Source: Bacteroidales bacterium UBA3653
GTDB lineage: Bacteria; Bacteroidota; Bacteroidia; Bacteroidales; Paludibacteraceae
Length of the DNA: 64,000 nucleotides
Assembly: GCA_002373505.1 (NCBI GenBank)
Contig: DFKE01000012.1
Location: forward strand, 288,464-352,463
Direction of reading: 5' to 3'
Shown here: in pieces, positions 1 through 11,300 of the stretch
How the letters are laid out: every line of letters starts with the position of its first letter
How positions within the stretch are numbered: position 1 is the stretch's first letter
Position numbers and translations under genes: made by a program
Notes under the pieces: model-generated
What the model saw: only the letters and a program-made list of their open reading frames with translations
The model's database searches: none
What the model was told of the DNA's origin: nothing

Positions 1-930
1 GACTATGTAAAGAACATGGTTACCGGTGCTGCCCAGATGGATGGTGCTATCATCGTAGTTGCTGCAACTGATGGTCCTATGCCTCAGACCCGCGAGCACA
101 TCCTTTTGGCTCGCCAAGTAAACGTACCGCGCCTGGTTGTATTCATGAACAAGTGCGATATGGTTGACGATCCTGAGATGTTGGATCTCGTTGAGATGGA
201 GATGCGTGAGCTGTTGAACTTCTATGATTTCGATGGTGACAACACTCCTGTTATCCGCGGTTCTGCACTGGGTGCACTGAACGGTGTTCCTGAGTGGGAA
301 GAGAAGATAATGGAGTTGATGGATGCTTGCGACAACTGGATCCAGTTGCCGGTACGTGCCGTTGATAAACCGTTCCTGATGCCGGTTGAGGACGTATTCT
401 CGATCACCGGTCGTGGTACAGTTGCTACTGGTCGTATCGAGACCGGTGTCGTCAAAGTTGGTGACGAGGTTCAGCTGATCGGTCTGGGTGCAGAGGGCAA
501 GAAGAGCGTTGTAACCGGCGTTGAGATGTTCCGCAAATTGCTGGATCAAGGTGAGGCTGGTGATAACGTAGGTCTGCTCCTCCGTGGTATCGACAAAGAT
601 GAGGTTAAGCGTGGTATGGTATTGACTCACCCGGGTTGCGTTAAACCGTACAGTGAGTTCAAGGCTTCTGTTTATATCTTGAAGAAAGAGGAAGGTGGCC
701 GTCACACTCCGTTCCACAACCACTATCGTCCGCAGTTCTACATCCGTACTATGGATGTAACCGGTGAGATCACTCTGCCGGAAGGAACTGAGATGGTAAT
801 GCCGGGCGACAACCTGGAGATCCAAGTTAAGCTGATCTACCCGGTAGCTTGCTCTGAGGGTCTGCGTTTCGCTATCCGTGAAGGTGGCCGTACCGTAGGT
901 TCCGGTCAGATCACCAAACTGATTGACTAA
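1..930 (+). CDS. tuf: Elongation factor Tu (5' truncated by window edge)
   Basis: EF-Tu is the GTPase that carries aminoacyl-tRNA to the ribosomal A site. The reading frame is open from base 1 and starts inside the G domain at [16 protein letters not shown], just after the DCPGH motif, so roughly the first 85 residues lie outside the window. The NKCD guanine-specificity motif (NKCDMVDD) is present, followed by the G-domain SALxAL-type motif and the complete domains 2 and 3, ending in [10 protein letters not shown]. The ATG at 16 is internal and is not the start. It heads the conserved tuf / tRNA-Trp / secE / nusG / rplKAJL / rpoBC cluster. Identification is secure. Confidence 0.98.
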   Translation, partial: DYVKNMVTGAAQMDGAIIVVAATDGPMPQTREHILLARQVNVPRLVVFMNKCDMVDDPEMLDLVEMEMRELLNFYDFDGDNTPVIRGSALGALNGVPEWEEKIMELMDACDNWIQLPVRAVDKPFLMPVEDVFSITGRGTVATGRIETGVVKVGDEVQLIGLGAEGKKSVVTGVEMFRKLLDQGEAGDNVGLLLRGIDKDEVKRGMVLTHPGCVKPYSEFKASVYILKKEEGGRHTPFHNHYRPQFYIRTMDVTGEITLPEGTEMVMPGDNLEIQVKLIYPVACSEGLRFAIREGGRTVGSGQITKLID

Positions 931-942
931 TACGTCATTTCG

Positions 943-975
943 GTAAACCGCTCGGGCTTCGAGCCCGGGCGCTTT
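943..975 (+). terminator. Hairpin between tuf and tRNA-Trp
   Basis: A long stem (GTAAA plus about nine GC-rich pairs around GCTCGGGC/GCCCGGGC with a TTCG-type loop) begins 12 nt after the tuf stop and ends against the tRNA acceptor stem. There is no U-tract, so it may be a processing or partial termination signal rather than a full terminator. Confidence 0.45.
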
Positions 976-1046
976 ACGGAAGTCCTCCAATGGTAGGAGA
1001 GCGGTCTCCAAAACCGTTAATGTGGGTTCGATTCCTGCCTTCCGTG
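976..1046 (+). tRNA. tRNA-Trp (anticodon CCA)
   Basis: The 71-nt cloverleaf folds by eye. The 7-bp acceptor stem is ACGGAAG/CTTCCGT, the D arm is CTCC/GGAG, and the anticodon stem GCGGU/ACCGU holds the loop CUCCAAA, with anticodon CCA at 1008-1010. The T arm has a TTCGATT loop, and the discriminator is G. CCA is not encoded. Its place between tuf and secE is the usual one for tRNA-Trp in Bacteroidales. Confidence 0.96.
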
Positions 1047-1049
1047 CTA

Positions 1050-1071
1050 GGCGAAGTGTTACGCCTTCGCC
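1050..1071 (+). other. Short hairpin 3' of tRNA-Trp
   Basis: A 7-bp stem GGCGAAG/CTTCGCC with an 8-nt loop lies 3 nt after the tRNA and is followed by an A-run, not a T-run. It is probably a 3'-processing or stability structure of the tRNA-secE transcript. The rest of the gap up to secE holds nothing else that is clear. Confidence 0.4.
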
Positions 1072-1176
1072 AAAAACGTACTAAAACATAGCTTCCAATT
1101 CGACTTTAGCACCTGCTGGAGCCGAGTTGTTGCGCGGAATAAGGTAAACATAGATTAACAAGAAAATCTACTATAT

Positions 1177-1365
1177 ATGAAGTTTGTAGAAAGTGTAAAA
1201 GAATCGTACAACGAACTGGTTCACAAGACGAGCTGGCCGACACGCAAAGAGTTGGCGCAGAGTTCGGTGATAGTATTGATTGCTTCCATAATACTATCCT
1301 TGATAGTATGGCTTATGGACTGGTGTTTTGAGTCTATCATGACGTTTGTTTACGGTCTGTTTTAA
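1177..1365 (+). CDS. secE: Preprotein translocase subunit SecE
   Basis: SecE is the small membrane subunit that clamps SecY in the Sec translocon. This 62-residue protein has the family layout: an amphipathic N-terminal helix with the conserved ELxxKTSWPTRKEL segment, then one membrane span (VIVLIASIILSLIVWLMDW) and a short tail. The single-span form is normal for Bacteroidota. It lies between tRNA-Trp and nusG, the canonical position. Identification is secure despite the small size. Confidence 0.96.
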   Translation: MKFVESVKESYNELVHKTSWPTRKELAQSSVIVLIASIILSLIVWLMDWCFESIMTFVYGLF

Positions 1366-1432
1366 AAGTTTAAAGTTTAAAGTTGAAAGTTGAAAGAAGA
1401 TTCCAAGTTTCAAAGTTAAAAGTTTACGTTTA
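1366..1432. repeat. Word repeat of GTTTAAAGTT / GTTGAAAGT type
   Basis: The secE-nusG gap consists almost entirely of tandem, slightly varied 7-8 nt words (AAAGTTTAAAGTTTAAAG, then GTTGAAAGTTGAAAG, then further variants). It belongs to the repeat style seen in many gaps of this window. Confidence 0.7.
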
Positions 1433-1437
1433 GAATT

Positions 1438-1989
1438 ATGGCTGAGAACAAAAAACAATGGTATGTGATGCGTGTTATCTCCGGAAAGGAGGGCAAGGTG
1501 GCGGAGTATATCAACTCTGCGCTTATCACCAGTTCCTTGTTTCAGGAGTATGTGTCACAAGTGCTGATTCCGACTGAAAAAGTAGTGACTCTCAAAAACG
1601 GCAAACGCACGGAGAAAGACCGCAATCTGCTTCCGGGCTACGTGCTGGTAGAGTGCTTCTTGTGCGACGAGAGCTTCCCTCTGTTGCGCAACATTCCCAA
1701 TGTGATGGGCTTTTTGAGTGGAGGAAAAACTTCGGCTAAACCGGAACCCGTTTCGCAGGAAGAGGTCAACAAACTGGTTGGCATCGCCTCCGAATCGGAA
1801 GCCAGAGCAGCCAGCGAGATTACTTTCCTCGTGGGCGAGAGCATCAAAGTGGTTGATGGTCCGTTCAATGGCTTCAAGGGTACTATCCAGGAGGTAAGCC
1901 AGGATAAGCACAAACTCAAAGTGGTTGTCACTATTTTTGACCGCCAGACTCCTCTGGAGCTCGGCTTCAATCAAGTAGAAAAAGAGTAG
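1438..1989 (+). CDS. nusG: Transcription termination/antitermination factor NusG
   Basis: NusG binds RNA polymerase through its NGN domain and recruits Rho or ribosomal S10 through a KOW domain. The 183-residue protein starts KQWYVMRVISGKEGKVAEYI (NGN). The C-terminal KOW segment is visible as VGESIKVVDGPFNGFKGTIQEV, and the protein ends ELGFNQVEKE. Length and the position after secE fit the family. The coding sequence follows a repeat-filled gap with no Shine-Dalgarno motif. Confidence 0.97.
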   Translation: MAENKKQWYVMRVISGKEGKVAEYINSALITSSLFQEYVSQVLIPTEKVVTLKNGKRTEKDRNLLPGYVLVECFLCDESFPLLRNIPNVMGFLSGGKTSAKPEPVSQEEVNKLVGIASESEARAASEITFLVGESIKVVDGPFNGFKGTIQEVSQDKHKLKVVVTIFDRQTPLELGFNQVEKE

Positions 1990-2059
1990 GAGACTCCGTT
2001 ACAGGTCGTACGTACTACTCGGTAGTTTAAATTATTATTAACCGACTGAGGGTGATCGG

Positions 2060-2089
2060 GTCGAAAGTCAAAAATCGAAGGTCGAAAGC
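2060..2089. repeat. Word repeat of GTCGAAAGTC type before rplK
   Basis: Three imperfect copies of a 10-nt word (GTCGAAAGTC, AAATCGAAG, GTCGAAAG) lie in the 138-nt nusG-rplK gap. They resemble the GTTGAAAGT words after secE. Confidence 0.6.
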
Positions 2090-2127
2090 CCGCTTGCAAG
2101 TCAAAAACTATTAACAAAAGTAAAACT

Positions 2128-2550
2128 ATGGCTAAAGAAATTGCTGGTTTTATCAAACTCCAAATCAAGGGTGGCGCAGCCAACCCTGCACCTCCGGTAG
2201 GCCCGGCTCTGGGTTCGAAGGGTGTGAACATCATGGAGTTCTGCAAACAGTTCAATGCCAGAACGCAAGACAAGGCAGGTAAAGTGCTGCCTGTTATCAT
2301 TACCGTTTATGCTGATAAGTCGTTCGACTTCATCGTTAAGACTCCTCCTGTAGCTATCCAGCTTCTGGAGGCGGCTAAAGTGAAGGGCGGCAGCGACCAG
2401 CCGAACCGTACCAAAGTGGCAACGATCACCGAGGAGCAAGCTCTTCAGATCGCCCAGGACAAGATGGTGGATCTGAACTGCTTCACCGTAGAGTCCGCTC
2501 TCAAAATGGTTAAGGGTACCGCACGCAGCATGGGTATCGTAGTAAAGTAA
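2128..2550 (+). CDS. rplK: 50S ribosomal protein L11
   Basis: L11 forms the GTPase-associated centre of the large subunit together with L10 and L7/L12 and binds 23S rRNA helices 43-44. The 140-residue protein has the signature N-terminus [20 protein letters not shown], the KTPP linker ([19 protein letters not shown]) and the RNA-binding C-terminal domain ending RSMGIVVK. It is 26 nt upstream of rplA in the usual operon order. Confidence 0.98.
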   Translation: MAKEIAGFIKLQIKGGAANPAPPVGPALGSKGVNIMEFCKQFNARTQDKAGKVLPVIITVYADKSFDFIVKTPPVAIQLLEAAKVKGGSDQPNRTKVATITEEQALQIAQDKMVDLNCFTVESALKMVKGTARSMGIVVK

Positions 2551-2576
2551 TCTAACTTCAATCAACATCAACAATT

Positions 2577-3266
2577 ATGGCAAAACTGACAAAGAAACAG
2601 AAGCTTGCTGCTGAGAAGATTGAAGCAGGCAAGCTCTACACGATCGAAGAGGCAGCTGCTCTCGTTAAAGAGATCACTACCACTAAATTCGATGCAAGTG
2701 TCGATATCGACGTACGTCTGGGTGTTGACCCGCGTAAGGCTAACCAGATGGTTCGCGGCGTCGTAGCACTCCCTAACGGAACCGGTAAGACCGTTCGCGT
2801 TCTCGCACTCTGTACTCCGGACCAGGAGGCAGCTGCCAAAGAGGCAGGTGCAGACTATGTAGGTCTGGATGAGTATATTGAAAAGATCAAAGGTGGATGG
2901 ACTGACATTGATGTCATCATCACGCAACCTCAGATCATGGGTAAGATCGGTGCTCTCGGTCGCGTATTAGGTCCTCGTGGCTTGATGCCGAACCCCAAGA
3001 GCGGTACCGTTACCATGGATGTAGCGAAAGCTGTTAAAGAGGTGAAGGGTGGTAAGATTGACTTCAAGGTTGATAAGTTCGGTATTGTACATACCTCCAT
3101 CGGTAAAGTAAGTTTCAGCGCAGACAAGATCGCAGAGAACGCTCTGGCGTTCATCGATACGATCAAGCACCTGAAACCGGCTGTATCGAAAGGTGAGTAC
3201 ATCAAGAGCGTTTATCTTTCCAGCACTATGAGTCAGGGTATTAAGATCGATACCAAATCGCTTTAA
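2577..3266 (+). CDS. rplA: 50S ribosomal protein L1
   Basis: L1 forms the mobile L1 stalk that helps release E-site tRNA, and in many bacteria it represses its own rplKA mRNA. The 229-residue length is typical. The family segments [20 protein letters not shown] at the N-terminus and [19 protein letters not shown] in the middle are visible. It follows rplK and precedes rplJ by 22 nt. Autoregulation is known for the family, but I cannot point to the mRNA operator here. Confidence 0.98.
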   Translation: MAKLTKKQKLAAEKIEAGKLYTIEEAAALVKEITTTKFDASVDIDVRLGVDPRKANQMVRGVVALPNGTGKTVRVLALCTPDQEAAAKEAGADYVGLDEYIEKIKGGWTDIDVIITQPQIMGKIGALGRVLGPRGLMPNPKSGTVTMDVAKAVKEVKGGKIDFKVDKFGIVHTSIGKVSFSADKIAENALAFIDTIKHLKPAVSKGEYIKSVYLSSTMSQGIKIDTKSL

Positions 3267-3288
3267 TCTCTAAAAATTACAGACAAGT

Positions 3289-3819
3289 ATGAAAAAGGAA
3301 GATAAAAATCTCATCATTGAAGCCTTGGGCGCACAATTGGCTGAGTACGCACATTTCTATCTCGTTAATATCGAGGGCTTGGATGCTGCGAAGACCAGTG
3401 AGTTGCGTCGCGCATGCTTCAAGCAGGAAATCAAGCTCCTGATGGCTAAGAACACGCTTCTGCAGAAAGCTCTTGAGAAAAAGGGCGTAGATGCAGAGAT
3501 CTTCTCAGCCCTCAAGGGTAACACCGCTATCATGCTTTGCAACACCGGTAACGCACCCGCTAAACTCATCAAAGAGTTTACCAAAGGTGACAAGACGGGT
3601 GAGGCTAAGCCGGAGCTCAAAGCTGCATATGTAGAAGAGACTATCTACGTAGGCAAGCAGAACCTCGAGTTCCTCTGCGCTATCAAGTCCAAGAACGAAC
3701 TCATCGCCGAGTTGGTTGCCTTGCTGCAATCGCCTGCGAAGAACGTCGTTTCGGCTCTGCAGAGCGGACAAAACACCATTCACGGTGTACTGCAAACTCT
3801 CGGTGAGCGCGCAGAATAA
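3289..3819 (+). CDS. rplJ: 50S ribosomal protein L10
   Basis: L10 anchors the L7/L12 dimers to the ribosome. The 176-residue protein starts MKKEDKNLIIEALGAQLAEY, has the RNA-binding N-terminal domain with the RRACFKQEIKLLMAKNTLL segment, and ends with the helical L7/L12-binding tail (LLQSPAKNVVSALQSGQNTI). It sits between rplA and rplL as expected. An 80-nt gap with a CTAG-type word repeat separates it from rplL. Confidence 0.97.
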   Translation: MKKEDKNLIIEALGAQLAEYAHFYLVNIEGLDAAKTSELRRACFKQEIKLLMAKNTLLQKALEKKGVDAEIFSALKGNTAIMLCNTGNAPAKLIKEFTKGDKTGEAKPELKAAYVEETIYVGKQNLEFLCAIKSKNELIAELVALLQSPAKNVVSALQSGQNTIHGVLQTLGERAE

Positions 3820-3820
3820 T

Positions 3821-3851
3821 CTATCTAGACGACTAGCCTGCTAGTGAACTA
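3821..3851. repeat. CTAG-type word repeat after rplJ
   Basis: The words CTAGACGACTAG, CCTGCTAG and TGAACTAG follow one another directly after the rplJ stop. The same word type recurs after rpoC, after the 2041-aa surface gene and beside secG. Confidence 0.6.
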
Positions 3852-3899
3852 GAACAAAACAAACAAACTGAATTAAAAACTTTTTAAATTTATAAGACA

Positions 3900-4280
3900 A
3901 TGGCAGATCTTAAAGTTATTGCTGAAACATTAGTTAACCTTACCGTTAAGGAAGTAAATGAACTCGCTACTATCCTCAAAGAGGAGTACGGAATCGAGCC
4001 GGCTGCTGCAGCTGTTGCAGTAGCTGCTCCTGCTGCTGGCGGCGCTGCTGCTGAGGCTGCAGAGGAGAAGACCTCGTTTGACGTAGTTCTGAAGAGCGCC
4101 GGTGCACAGAAGCTCCAGGTTGTAAAAGCCGTTAAAGAGCAGACCGGTCTGGGCCTGAAAGAGGCTAAGGATATCGTAGACGCTGCTCCTGCAACTGTTA
4201 AGGAAGGTGTTGACAAAGCTACCGCAGAGGCTTTGAAGAAAGCTCTCGAAGAGGTAGGCGCAGAGGTAGAACTGAAGTAA
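3900..4280 (+). CDS. rplL: 50S ribosomal protein L7/L12
   Basis: L7/L12 forms the flexible stalk that recruits translation factors. The 126-residue protein has the N-terminal dimerisation helices ([20 protein letters not shown]), an Ala-rich hinge ([20 protein letters not shown]) and the globular C-terminal domain with [17 protein letters not shown]. Codon use is very regular, as expected for high expression. It is followed by an attenuator-like hairpin before rpoB. Confidence 0.98.
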   Translation: MADLKVIAETLVNLTVKEVNELATILKEEYGIEPAAAAVAVAAPAAGGAAAEAAEEKTSFDVVLKSAGAQKLQVVKAVKEQTGLGLKEAKDIVDAAPATVKEGVDKATAEALKKALEEVGAEVELK

Positions 4281-4316
4281 TACCCCGTCAACCAACCACT
4301 CTATGTGGGTGGAATA

Positions 4317-4358
4317 GGTTTAGATTCTCACGTCAAAATGAGAGTCTAAACCTTTTCT
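4317..4358 (+). terminator. Terminator/attenuator between rplL and rpoB
   Basis: An 8-bp stem GGTTTAGA/TCTAAACC is extended by TTCTCA/TGAGAG, with an 8-nt loop, and is followed by TTTTCTGC. A weaker hairpin (CCAACCAC/GTGGGTGG) precedes it at 4290-4311. Partial termination here would set the ratio of ribosomal proteins to polymerase subunits, as in the E. coli rplL-rpoB gap. The following 150 nt up to rpoB hold no clear TAnnTTTG promoter. Confidence 0.7.
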
Positions 4359-4514
4359 GCTCAATAGGACAGAATGATTAAAAAACTGAAAAATTTGGTA
4401 ATTATTATAGGGTGAATATTAAAATAGCATAAACATTGTCACCGCGGATTTAGATTTAAATTATTCATTACCAACAGTTTAATTCTGTTAAACCAATTTC
4501 AACCATCTAAAATA

Positions 4515-7500
4515 ATGGCTACAAGTAAAAAACAGCAGAGAGTCAATTTCAGCCGTATGCAGAAGCATATGCCTTATCCTGACTTTCTCGACATTCAGCT
4601 GAAGTCCTTCGCCGAATTCCTGCAGATGGATTCTACTCCGGAGCAGAGACGTAAAGAGGGACTCTTTAAGGTATTCTCGGAGAACTTCCCGATTCAGGAT
4701 ACCCGTAACAGCTTCACCCTGGCGTTCTTGGATTATTCGGTGGACCGTCCCCGCTACTCGATTGAGGAGTGTATCAAGCGCGGTCTGACCTATTCCGTGC
4801 CTTTGAAGGCCAAACTGCGCCTGAGCTGCGACGATCCGGATCATGAGGATTTCGACACAGTCGTTTCCGATGTTTACCTGGGTACTATCCCTTACATGAC
4901 GCCGAAAGGCACCTTTGTCATCAACGGTGCCGAGCGTGTTATCGTAAGCCAGTTGCACCGTTCGCCGGGAGTGTTCTTCGGCACCTCGATGCACTCTAAC
5001 GGAACCAAGCTCTATTCGGCGCGTATCATTCCGTTCCGCGGCTCTTGGATCGAGTTCGCCACGGATATCAACAAGGTCATGTATGCTTACATCGACCGTA
5101 AGAAGAAATTGCCGGTAACGACCCTGCTCCGTGCTATCGGTTTCGAGTCCGACAAGGACATCCTCAACTGCTTCGATCTGGCAGAGGAGGTGAAAGTGAA
5201 CCGCGAGGCGCTGGAGGCCTGCATGGGACGCAAGTTAGCCGGCTATGTGATGAAACCGACGATCGAGGATTTCGTGGACGAGGATACCGGTGAGGTGTCG
5301 TCCATCGAGCGTAACCAGATCGTGGTAGAGCGTGAAGAAGAGCTGACGCCGGAGATCATTGATATCATCCTCGAGTCCGGCTCCAAATCCGTGCTGCTGC
5401 ATAAGGATCAGGAACGCGAGAACGATTTCTCCATCATCTTCAACACCCTGCAGAAAGACCCGGCCAAGACGGAGAAGGAGGCAGTCCTCTATATCTACCG
5501 CCAGTTGCGTAACGCCGAGCCGGCTGATGATGCTACGGCGCGAGAGATGATCCAGAACCTCTTCTTCTCCCAGAAACGCTATGATCTGGGCGAGGTAGGA
5601 CGTTACCGTATCAACCGCAAGCTTAACATGTCCATCCCGGAGGACACCCGTGTCCTGACCAAGGAGGATATGATTGAGATCATCAAGTATCTCGTCATGC
5701 TGATCAACAGCAATGCCGAGGTGGATGATATCGACCACTTGTCCAACCGCCGTGTCCGCACTGTGGGCGAGCAGCTCTACAACCAGTTCGGTATCGGTCT
5801 GGCCCGTATGGCGCGTACCGTACGTGAGCGTATGAACGTCCGTGACAACGAGGTCTTCGCTCCTACCGACCTGATCAATGCGAAATCGATCTCTTCGATC
5901 ATCAACTCCTATTTCGGCACCAACGCGCTGAGCCAGTTCATGGACCAGCAGAACCCGTTGGCGGAGATCACCCACAAGCGCCGTATGTCGGCTCTTGGTC
6001 CCGGCGGTCTGAGCCGTGACCGTGCCGGATTCGAGGTGCGTGACGTTCACTACACCCACTACGGCCGTCTCTGTCCTATCGAGACGCCGGAAGGACCGAA
6101 CATCGGTCTGATCTCTTCGATGTGTATCTATGCGAAGATCAACGACCTCGGTTTCATCGAGACGCCGTACCGTCAGGTACATGACAGCGTAGTCGATCTG
6201 GATAACGACCATGTCGTTTATCTGTCTGCCGAAGACGAGGAGAAGCAGGTGGTTGCGCAAGGTAACGCACCGTTGACGGAGGATGGTCATTTCATCCGCA
6301 ACAAGGTCAAGACCCGTCTTGGGGCTGATTTCCCTGTCGTATCGCCGGATCAGGTGAACCTGATGGATGTGGCTCCGTGCCAGATCGCTTCGGTGGCAGC
6401 TGCGCTCATCCCGTTCCTGGAGCACGATGATGCCCACCGTGCCCTCATGGGATCGAACATGATGCGCCAGGCTGTGCCTCTGATTACCTCCGAGGCCCCG
6501 ATCGTAGGTACCGGTATAGAGGAACAACTCGTTACCGACAGCCGTACCCAGATCGTAGCGGAAGGCGAAGGTCTGGTGACCTATGTGGATGCAGACGTGA
6601 TCCGTATCCAGTACGAGCGCTCGGAGGAGGACGAGCTCATCAGCTTCGAGTCCGCCGAGAAAGAATATAAGATGCCTAAGTTCGAGAAAACGAACCAGAA
6701 TACCACTATCGACCTTCATCCGCTTGTCCGCAAGGGTGACCATGTGACGAAGGGTCAGATCCTGACCGAGGGTTATGCAACCCAGGCAGGTGAGCTGGCG
6801 CTGGGTAAGAACCTGAAAGTGGCTTATATTCCTTGGAAAGGTTATAACTACGAGGATGCTATCGTGCTGAGCGAGCGCATCGTTCGTGAAGATATGTACA
6901 CTTCGGTTCACGTAGTGGAGCAGTTGCTCGAGGTACGTGACACCAAACGCGGTCTGGAGGAGTTCACCGCCGATATCCCGAATGTTTCGGAAGAAGCAAC
7001 GAAGGACCTCGACGAGAACGGTATTATCCGTATCGGTGCCTACGTCCAGCCGGGTGATATACTGATCGGTAAGATCACGCCTAAGGGCGAGACCGATCCT
7101 TCGCCGGAGGAGAAACTGCTGAAGGCTATCTTCGGCGAGAAGGCCGGTGACGTGAAGGACGCTTCGCTCAAGGCGAGTCCGTCGCTCGATGGCGTTATCA
7201 TCGATAAGAAACTCTACATGCGTGCCAACAAGGACCGCAAGCAGAAGATGGACGACAAGGAGACGATGCAGAAGATGGATCAGGACTTCAAGGTAAGAGC
7301 GGAGGCGCTCCGTGCCAAACTGATCGACAAACTGTACGTACTGCTTAACGGCAAAGCGGCTGTGTCGGTAAAGGATATCCTGGGTACCGAACTCATTTCC
7401 AAAGGCCAGCATTTCTCGAAGGAGCGTCTCAACGAGATCGATTTCTTCACCGTTCTGCTGGAGGGCTGGACTACCGACGAGCATAAGAACGAGCTGGTAG

Positions 7501-8327
7501 CACAGTGTATCATGAATTATATCGCCAAGTACAAAGAGATGGATGCATCCCTCAAACGCGAGAAATTCAACCTCACTATCGGTGACGAGCTGCCTAACGG
7601 TATTATCCAGATGGCTAAGGTCTATGTTGCCAAACGTCGTAAGATCCGCGTAGGTGACAAGATGGCCGGTCGTCACGGTAACAAGGGTATCGTATCGAAG
7701 ATCGTCCGCGTAGAGGACATGCCGTTCCTCGCTGACGGTACTCCGGTGGATATCGTGCTGAACCCGATGGGTGTGCCGTCCCGTATGAACATCGGTCAGA
7801 TCTTCGAGGCTGTCCTCGGTTGGGCAGGTCAGGAACTGGGTGTCAAATTCTCGACCCCGATCTTCGACGGTTGTACCATGGAGCAGCTTGATGAATGGAC
7901 CGACAAGGCAGGTCTGCCGCGCGGCGGTAAGACCCAGCTCTACGACGGCGAGACCGGCGAACCGTTCGACCAGATGGCTACCGTAGGTGTTACTTACTTC
8001 ATGAAACTCGGTCACATGGTGGATGATAAGATGCACGCCCGTTCGATCGGTCCGTACAGCTTGATCACCCAGCAGCCGCTTGGAGGTAAGGCGCAGTTCG
8101 GTGGACAGCGTTTCGGTGAGATGGAGGTCTGGGCACTTGAGGCACACGGTGCCGCACACGTGCTGCAGGAGATACTTACTATCAAATCCGATGACGTCAC
8201 CGGACGTGCACGTACCTACGAGGCTATCGTCAAAGGTGAACCGTTCCCGACACCGGGACTTCCCGAATCGCTTAACGTGCTCTTGCACGAATTGCAAGGT
8301 CTGGCACTCAGTATCAACATGGAATAA
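4515..8327 (+). CDS. rpoB: DNA-directed RNA polymerase subunit beta
   Basis: This is the beta subunit of RNA polymerase, forming half of the active-site cleft and binding rifampicin. The protein is 1270 residues. The rifampicin region reads [19 protein letters not shown] followed by [20 protein letters not shown]. The residues matching E. coli D516, H526 and S531 are wild type (D, H, S), so rifampicin sensitivity is inferred. The C-terminal [20 protein letters not shown] motif and the terminal helix are intact. It is 15 nt upstream of rpoC. A 1143-residue antisense open frame through this gene is a codon-bias shadow. Confidence 0.99.
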   Translation: MATSKKQQRVNFSRMQKHMPYPDFLDIQLKSFAEFLQMDSTPEQRRKEGLFKVFSENFPIQDTRNSFTLAFLDYSVDRPRYSIEECIKRGLTYSVPLKAKLRLSCDDPDHEDFDTVVSDVYLGTIPYMTPKGTFVINGAERVIVSQLHRSPGVFFGTSMHSNGTKLYSARIIPFRGSWIEFATDINKVMYAYIDRKKKLPVTTLLRAIGFESDKDILNCFDLAEEVKVNREALEACMGRKLAGYVMKPTIEDFVDEDTGEVSSIERNQIVVEREEELTPEIIDIILESGSKSVLLHKDQERENDFSIIFNTLQKDPAKTEKEAVLYIYRQLRNAEPADDATAREMIQNLFFSQKRYDLGEVGRYRINRKLNMSIPEDTRVLTKEDMIEIIKYLVMLINSNAEVDDIDHLSNRRVRTVGEQLYNQFGIGLARMARTVRERMNVRDNEVFAPTDLINAKSISSIINSYFGTNALSQFMDQQNPLAEITHKRRMSALGPGGLSRDRAGFEVRDVHYTHYGRLCPIETPEGPNIGLISSMCIYAKINDLGFIETPYRQVHDSVVDLDNDHVVYLSAEDEEKQVVAQGNAPLTEDGHFIRNKVKTRLGADFPVVSPDQVNLMDVAPCQIASVAAALIPFLEHDDAHRALMGSNMMRQAVPLITSEAPIVGTGIEEQLVTDSRTQIVAEGEGLVTYVDADVIRIQYERSEEDELISFESAEKEYKMPKFEKTNQNTTIDLHPLVRKGDHVTKGQILTEGYATQAGELALGKNLKVAYIPWKGYNYEDAIVLSERIVREDMYTSVHVVEQLLEVRDTKRGLEEFTADIPNVSEEATKDLDENGIIRIGAYVQPGDILIGKITPKGETDPSPEEKLLKAIFGEKAGDVKDASLKASPSLDGVIIDKKLYMRANKDRKQKMDDKETMQKMDQDFKVRAEALRAKLIDKLYVLLNGKAAVSVKDILGTELISKGQHFSKERLNEIDFFTVLLEGWTTDEHKNELVAQCIMNYIAKYKEMDASLKREKFNLTIGDELPNGIIQMAKVYVAKRRKIRVGDKMAGRHGNKGIVSKIVRVEDMPFLADGTPVDIVLNPMGVPSRMNIGQIFEAVLGWAGQELGVKFSTPIFDGCTMEQLDEWTDKAGLPRGGKTQLYDGETGEPFDQMATVGVTYFMKLGHMVDDKMHARSIGPYSLITQQPLGGKAQFGGQRFGEMEVWALEAHGAAHVLQEILTIKSDDVTGRARTYEAIVKGEPFPTPGLPESLNVLLHELQGLALSINME

Positions 8328-8342
8328 AATTGGAGGACAATT

Positions 8343-11300
8343 ATGGCTTTTAAACAAGAAAATAAACGTACCGGTTTCACCAAGATCTCTATCGGTCTTG
8401 CGTCGCCTGATGAGATTATGCAGATCTCTTCCGGTGAGGTGCTCAAACCGGAAACCATCAACTACCGTTCCTATAAACCGGAGCGCGATGGTCTGTTCTG
8501 CGAGCGCATTTTTGGTCCTACAAAGGATTACGAGTGCCATTGCGGTAAATACAAACGTATCCGTTATAAAGGTATCGTCTGCGAGCGTTGCGGCGTGGAG
8601 GTAACGGAGAAGAAAGTCCGCCGCGAGCGGATGGGACATATCAAACTCGTTGTGCCCGTTGCACATATCTGGTATCTCCGCTCTCTGCCGTCCAAGATGG
8701 CTGCGCTGCTCGGTATCCCTACCAAGAAACTCGACTCCGTCATCTATTATGAGAAATATCTCGTAGTACGTGCCGGTGCGCTGGCTGGTCAGGAGATAGG
8801 CGAGAAGAACGAGACGGACAAGAACCGTCTGCCTATCGAGGACAAGATGCTGCTGGACGAAGACCAGTACATGCAGGTGCTCGCGATCATGCCGGAGGAT
8901 AACGAGATGCTCGAAGACACGGATCCTAACAAGGTGATCATCAAGATGGGTGCAGAGGCTATCTACGACCTCTTGGCGGCTATCGATCTGGATTCTCTGT
9001 CTTACGAGCTCCGTGCTACGGCGGACAAGTCCTCTTCGGCGCAGCGTCGCCAGGAGGCGCTCAAACGCTTGCAGGTAGTGGAGGCCTTCCGCGCCAGCAA
9101 CGGTAAGAACCGTCCGGAATGGATGATTCTCCAGGCTATCCCTGTCACACCGCCGGAGTTGCGTCCGCTCGTACCGCTGGATGGCGGCCGTTTCGCAACC
9201 TCCGACCTCAACGATCTCTATCGTCGCGTGATCATCCGTAACAACCGTCTGAAACGACTCATCGAGATCAAGGCACCGGATGTCATCCTGCGTAATGAGA
9301 AACGTATGTTGCAGGAGGCGGTGGACTCGCTCTTCGATAACAGCCGTAAGACCACGGCTATGAAATCCGAGGCTAACCGTCCGCTCAAATCACTCTCTGA
9401 CTCGCTCAAGGGTAAACAGGGACGTTTCCGTCAGAACCTGCTCGGTAAACGTGTGGACTATTCCGCCCGTTCGGTTATCGTCGTAGGTCCGGAACTGAAG
9501 ATGCACGAGTGCGGTCTGCCTAAAGAGATGGCGGCTGAACTCTATAAACCGTTCATCATCCGCAAGCTCCTTGAGCGCGGAAAGGTGAAAACCGTTAAGT
9601 CGGCAAAGAAGATCATCGACCGCCGCGATCCGGAGATATACGAGATCCTCGAGCACGTAATGGAGGGACACCCTGTTCTGCTTAACCGTGCTCCGACGCT
9701 GCACCGCCATGGTATCCTGGCGTTCCAGCCGAAGATGATCGAGGGTAAGGCTATCCAGCTCCACCCGCTGGCTTGTGCCGGATTCAACGCCGACTTCGAT
9801 GGCGACCAGATGGCTGTGCACTTGCCCCTCTCCAACGAGGCTATCCTCGAGGCGCAACTGCTCATGCTCGGGTCGCATAACATCCTTGACCCGGCTAACG
9901 GTAACCCGATCACGGTTCCTTCCCAGGATATGATCCTTGGTCTGTATTATATTACTAAAGAACGCGCAGGCGTGAAGGGCGAGGGACTCTCCTTCTATTC
10001 CGAAGAAGAGGCTATCATCGCGCTTAACGAAGGCGTAGTTGATATCCATGCCAAGGTCAACGTACGTATCAACGGACAGATGGTGCAGACCACTCCGGGA
10101 CGCGTCATCGTCAACCAGTATGTACCGGCTGAGATCGGCTTCCAGAACGTGCTGATGAAGAAGGGTGCTGTCAAGAGTATCATTACCAATGTGATTAAGA
10201 CCTGCGGTGTGGCTCGTGCTGCACGCTTCCTCGACGATATCAAGGACCTCGGTTACTACCGTGCTTTCCGCGGCGGTCTGTCCTTCAACCTCAATGATAT
10301 TATCATTCCTGAGGAGCGTGAGGAATATGTCGCTAAGGGTAATGCTACCGTTGATGAGTTGAACTTCCAATATATGAACGGTTTCATCGGTGACGACGAG
10401 CGTTACCAGAAGACGGTTAACAAATGGAAAGAGATCGACGAGGAACTGACCGGCATCGTGATGAAACACATGGCGGAGGCGGACGAAGGATTCAACTCTG
10501 TCTTCATGATGATGGACTCCGGTGCACGTGGTAACGCAGGACAGATCAAGCAGTTGGCAGGTATCCGTGGTATCATGGCTAAACCTATGAAAGCCGGTTC
10601 CACTGATACACGTACCGATATCGAGAACCCGGTTATCGCGAACTTCAAGGAAGGTATGTCGGTGTTGGAGTACTTCATCTCCACCCACGGTGCCCGTAAG
10701 GGTCTGGCTGATACCGCTTTGAAGACCGCCGATGCAGGTTATCTGACACGTCGTCTGGTTGATGTATCGCACGATGTGATCATCAACGAAGAGGACTGCG
10801 GTACGCTCCGTGGTATCACCGCGCGCGCTATCAAGGACCAGAACGGACACGTCAAGGCTTCCTTGACCACACGTATCCTCGGACGCGTCTCGGTACACGA
10901 TATCTTCAACGACGAAGGCAAACTCATTGTCGCTTCCGGCGAAGAGATCCGCGAGGCGCAATGCGAGGCTATTGAGGCTGCAGGTATCGAAGAGGTAGTG
11001 ATCCGTTCGGTGCTCACCTGCGAATCCAAACACGGCGTCTGCGCGAAGTGTTACGGACGTAACCTCGCCTCCCGTCAGATGGTACAGAAAGGTGAGGCTG
11101 TCGGCGTGATCGCTGCACAGGCTATCGGTGAGCCGGGTACACAGCTGACGCTCCGTACCTTCCACGCCGGTGGTTTGGCTGGTTCGGCTGCACAGGATAA
11201 ATACACACTTACACGCGACGGTATCGTTGAGATCGAAGATCTCCGTACGATCACTACAGCGGAGGGCGAGACGATCGTCGTTAGCCGTAAGAACACCATG

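Noticed and set aside
1081..1154. Minus-strand fragment reading YLIPRNNSAPAGAKVELEAM before a stop, in the tRNA-Trp/secE gap
   Set aside because: It looks protein-like but has no start codon (stop just upstream) and only about 28 residues; no homologue can be named, so chance or an ancient remnant cannot be separated.
4380..4514. Internal rpoB promoter
   Set aside because: Candidates such as TAAACATTG do not fit TAnnTTTG with a TTG 20 nt upstream.
5235..8666. 1143-residue open frame antisense to rpoB
   Set aside because: It mirrors the codon bias of rpoB, has no family motifs, and covers the whole essential gene. The same holds for the long antisense frame in rpoC (9390-11165).
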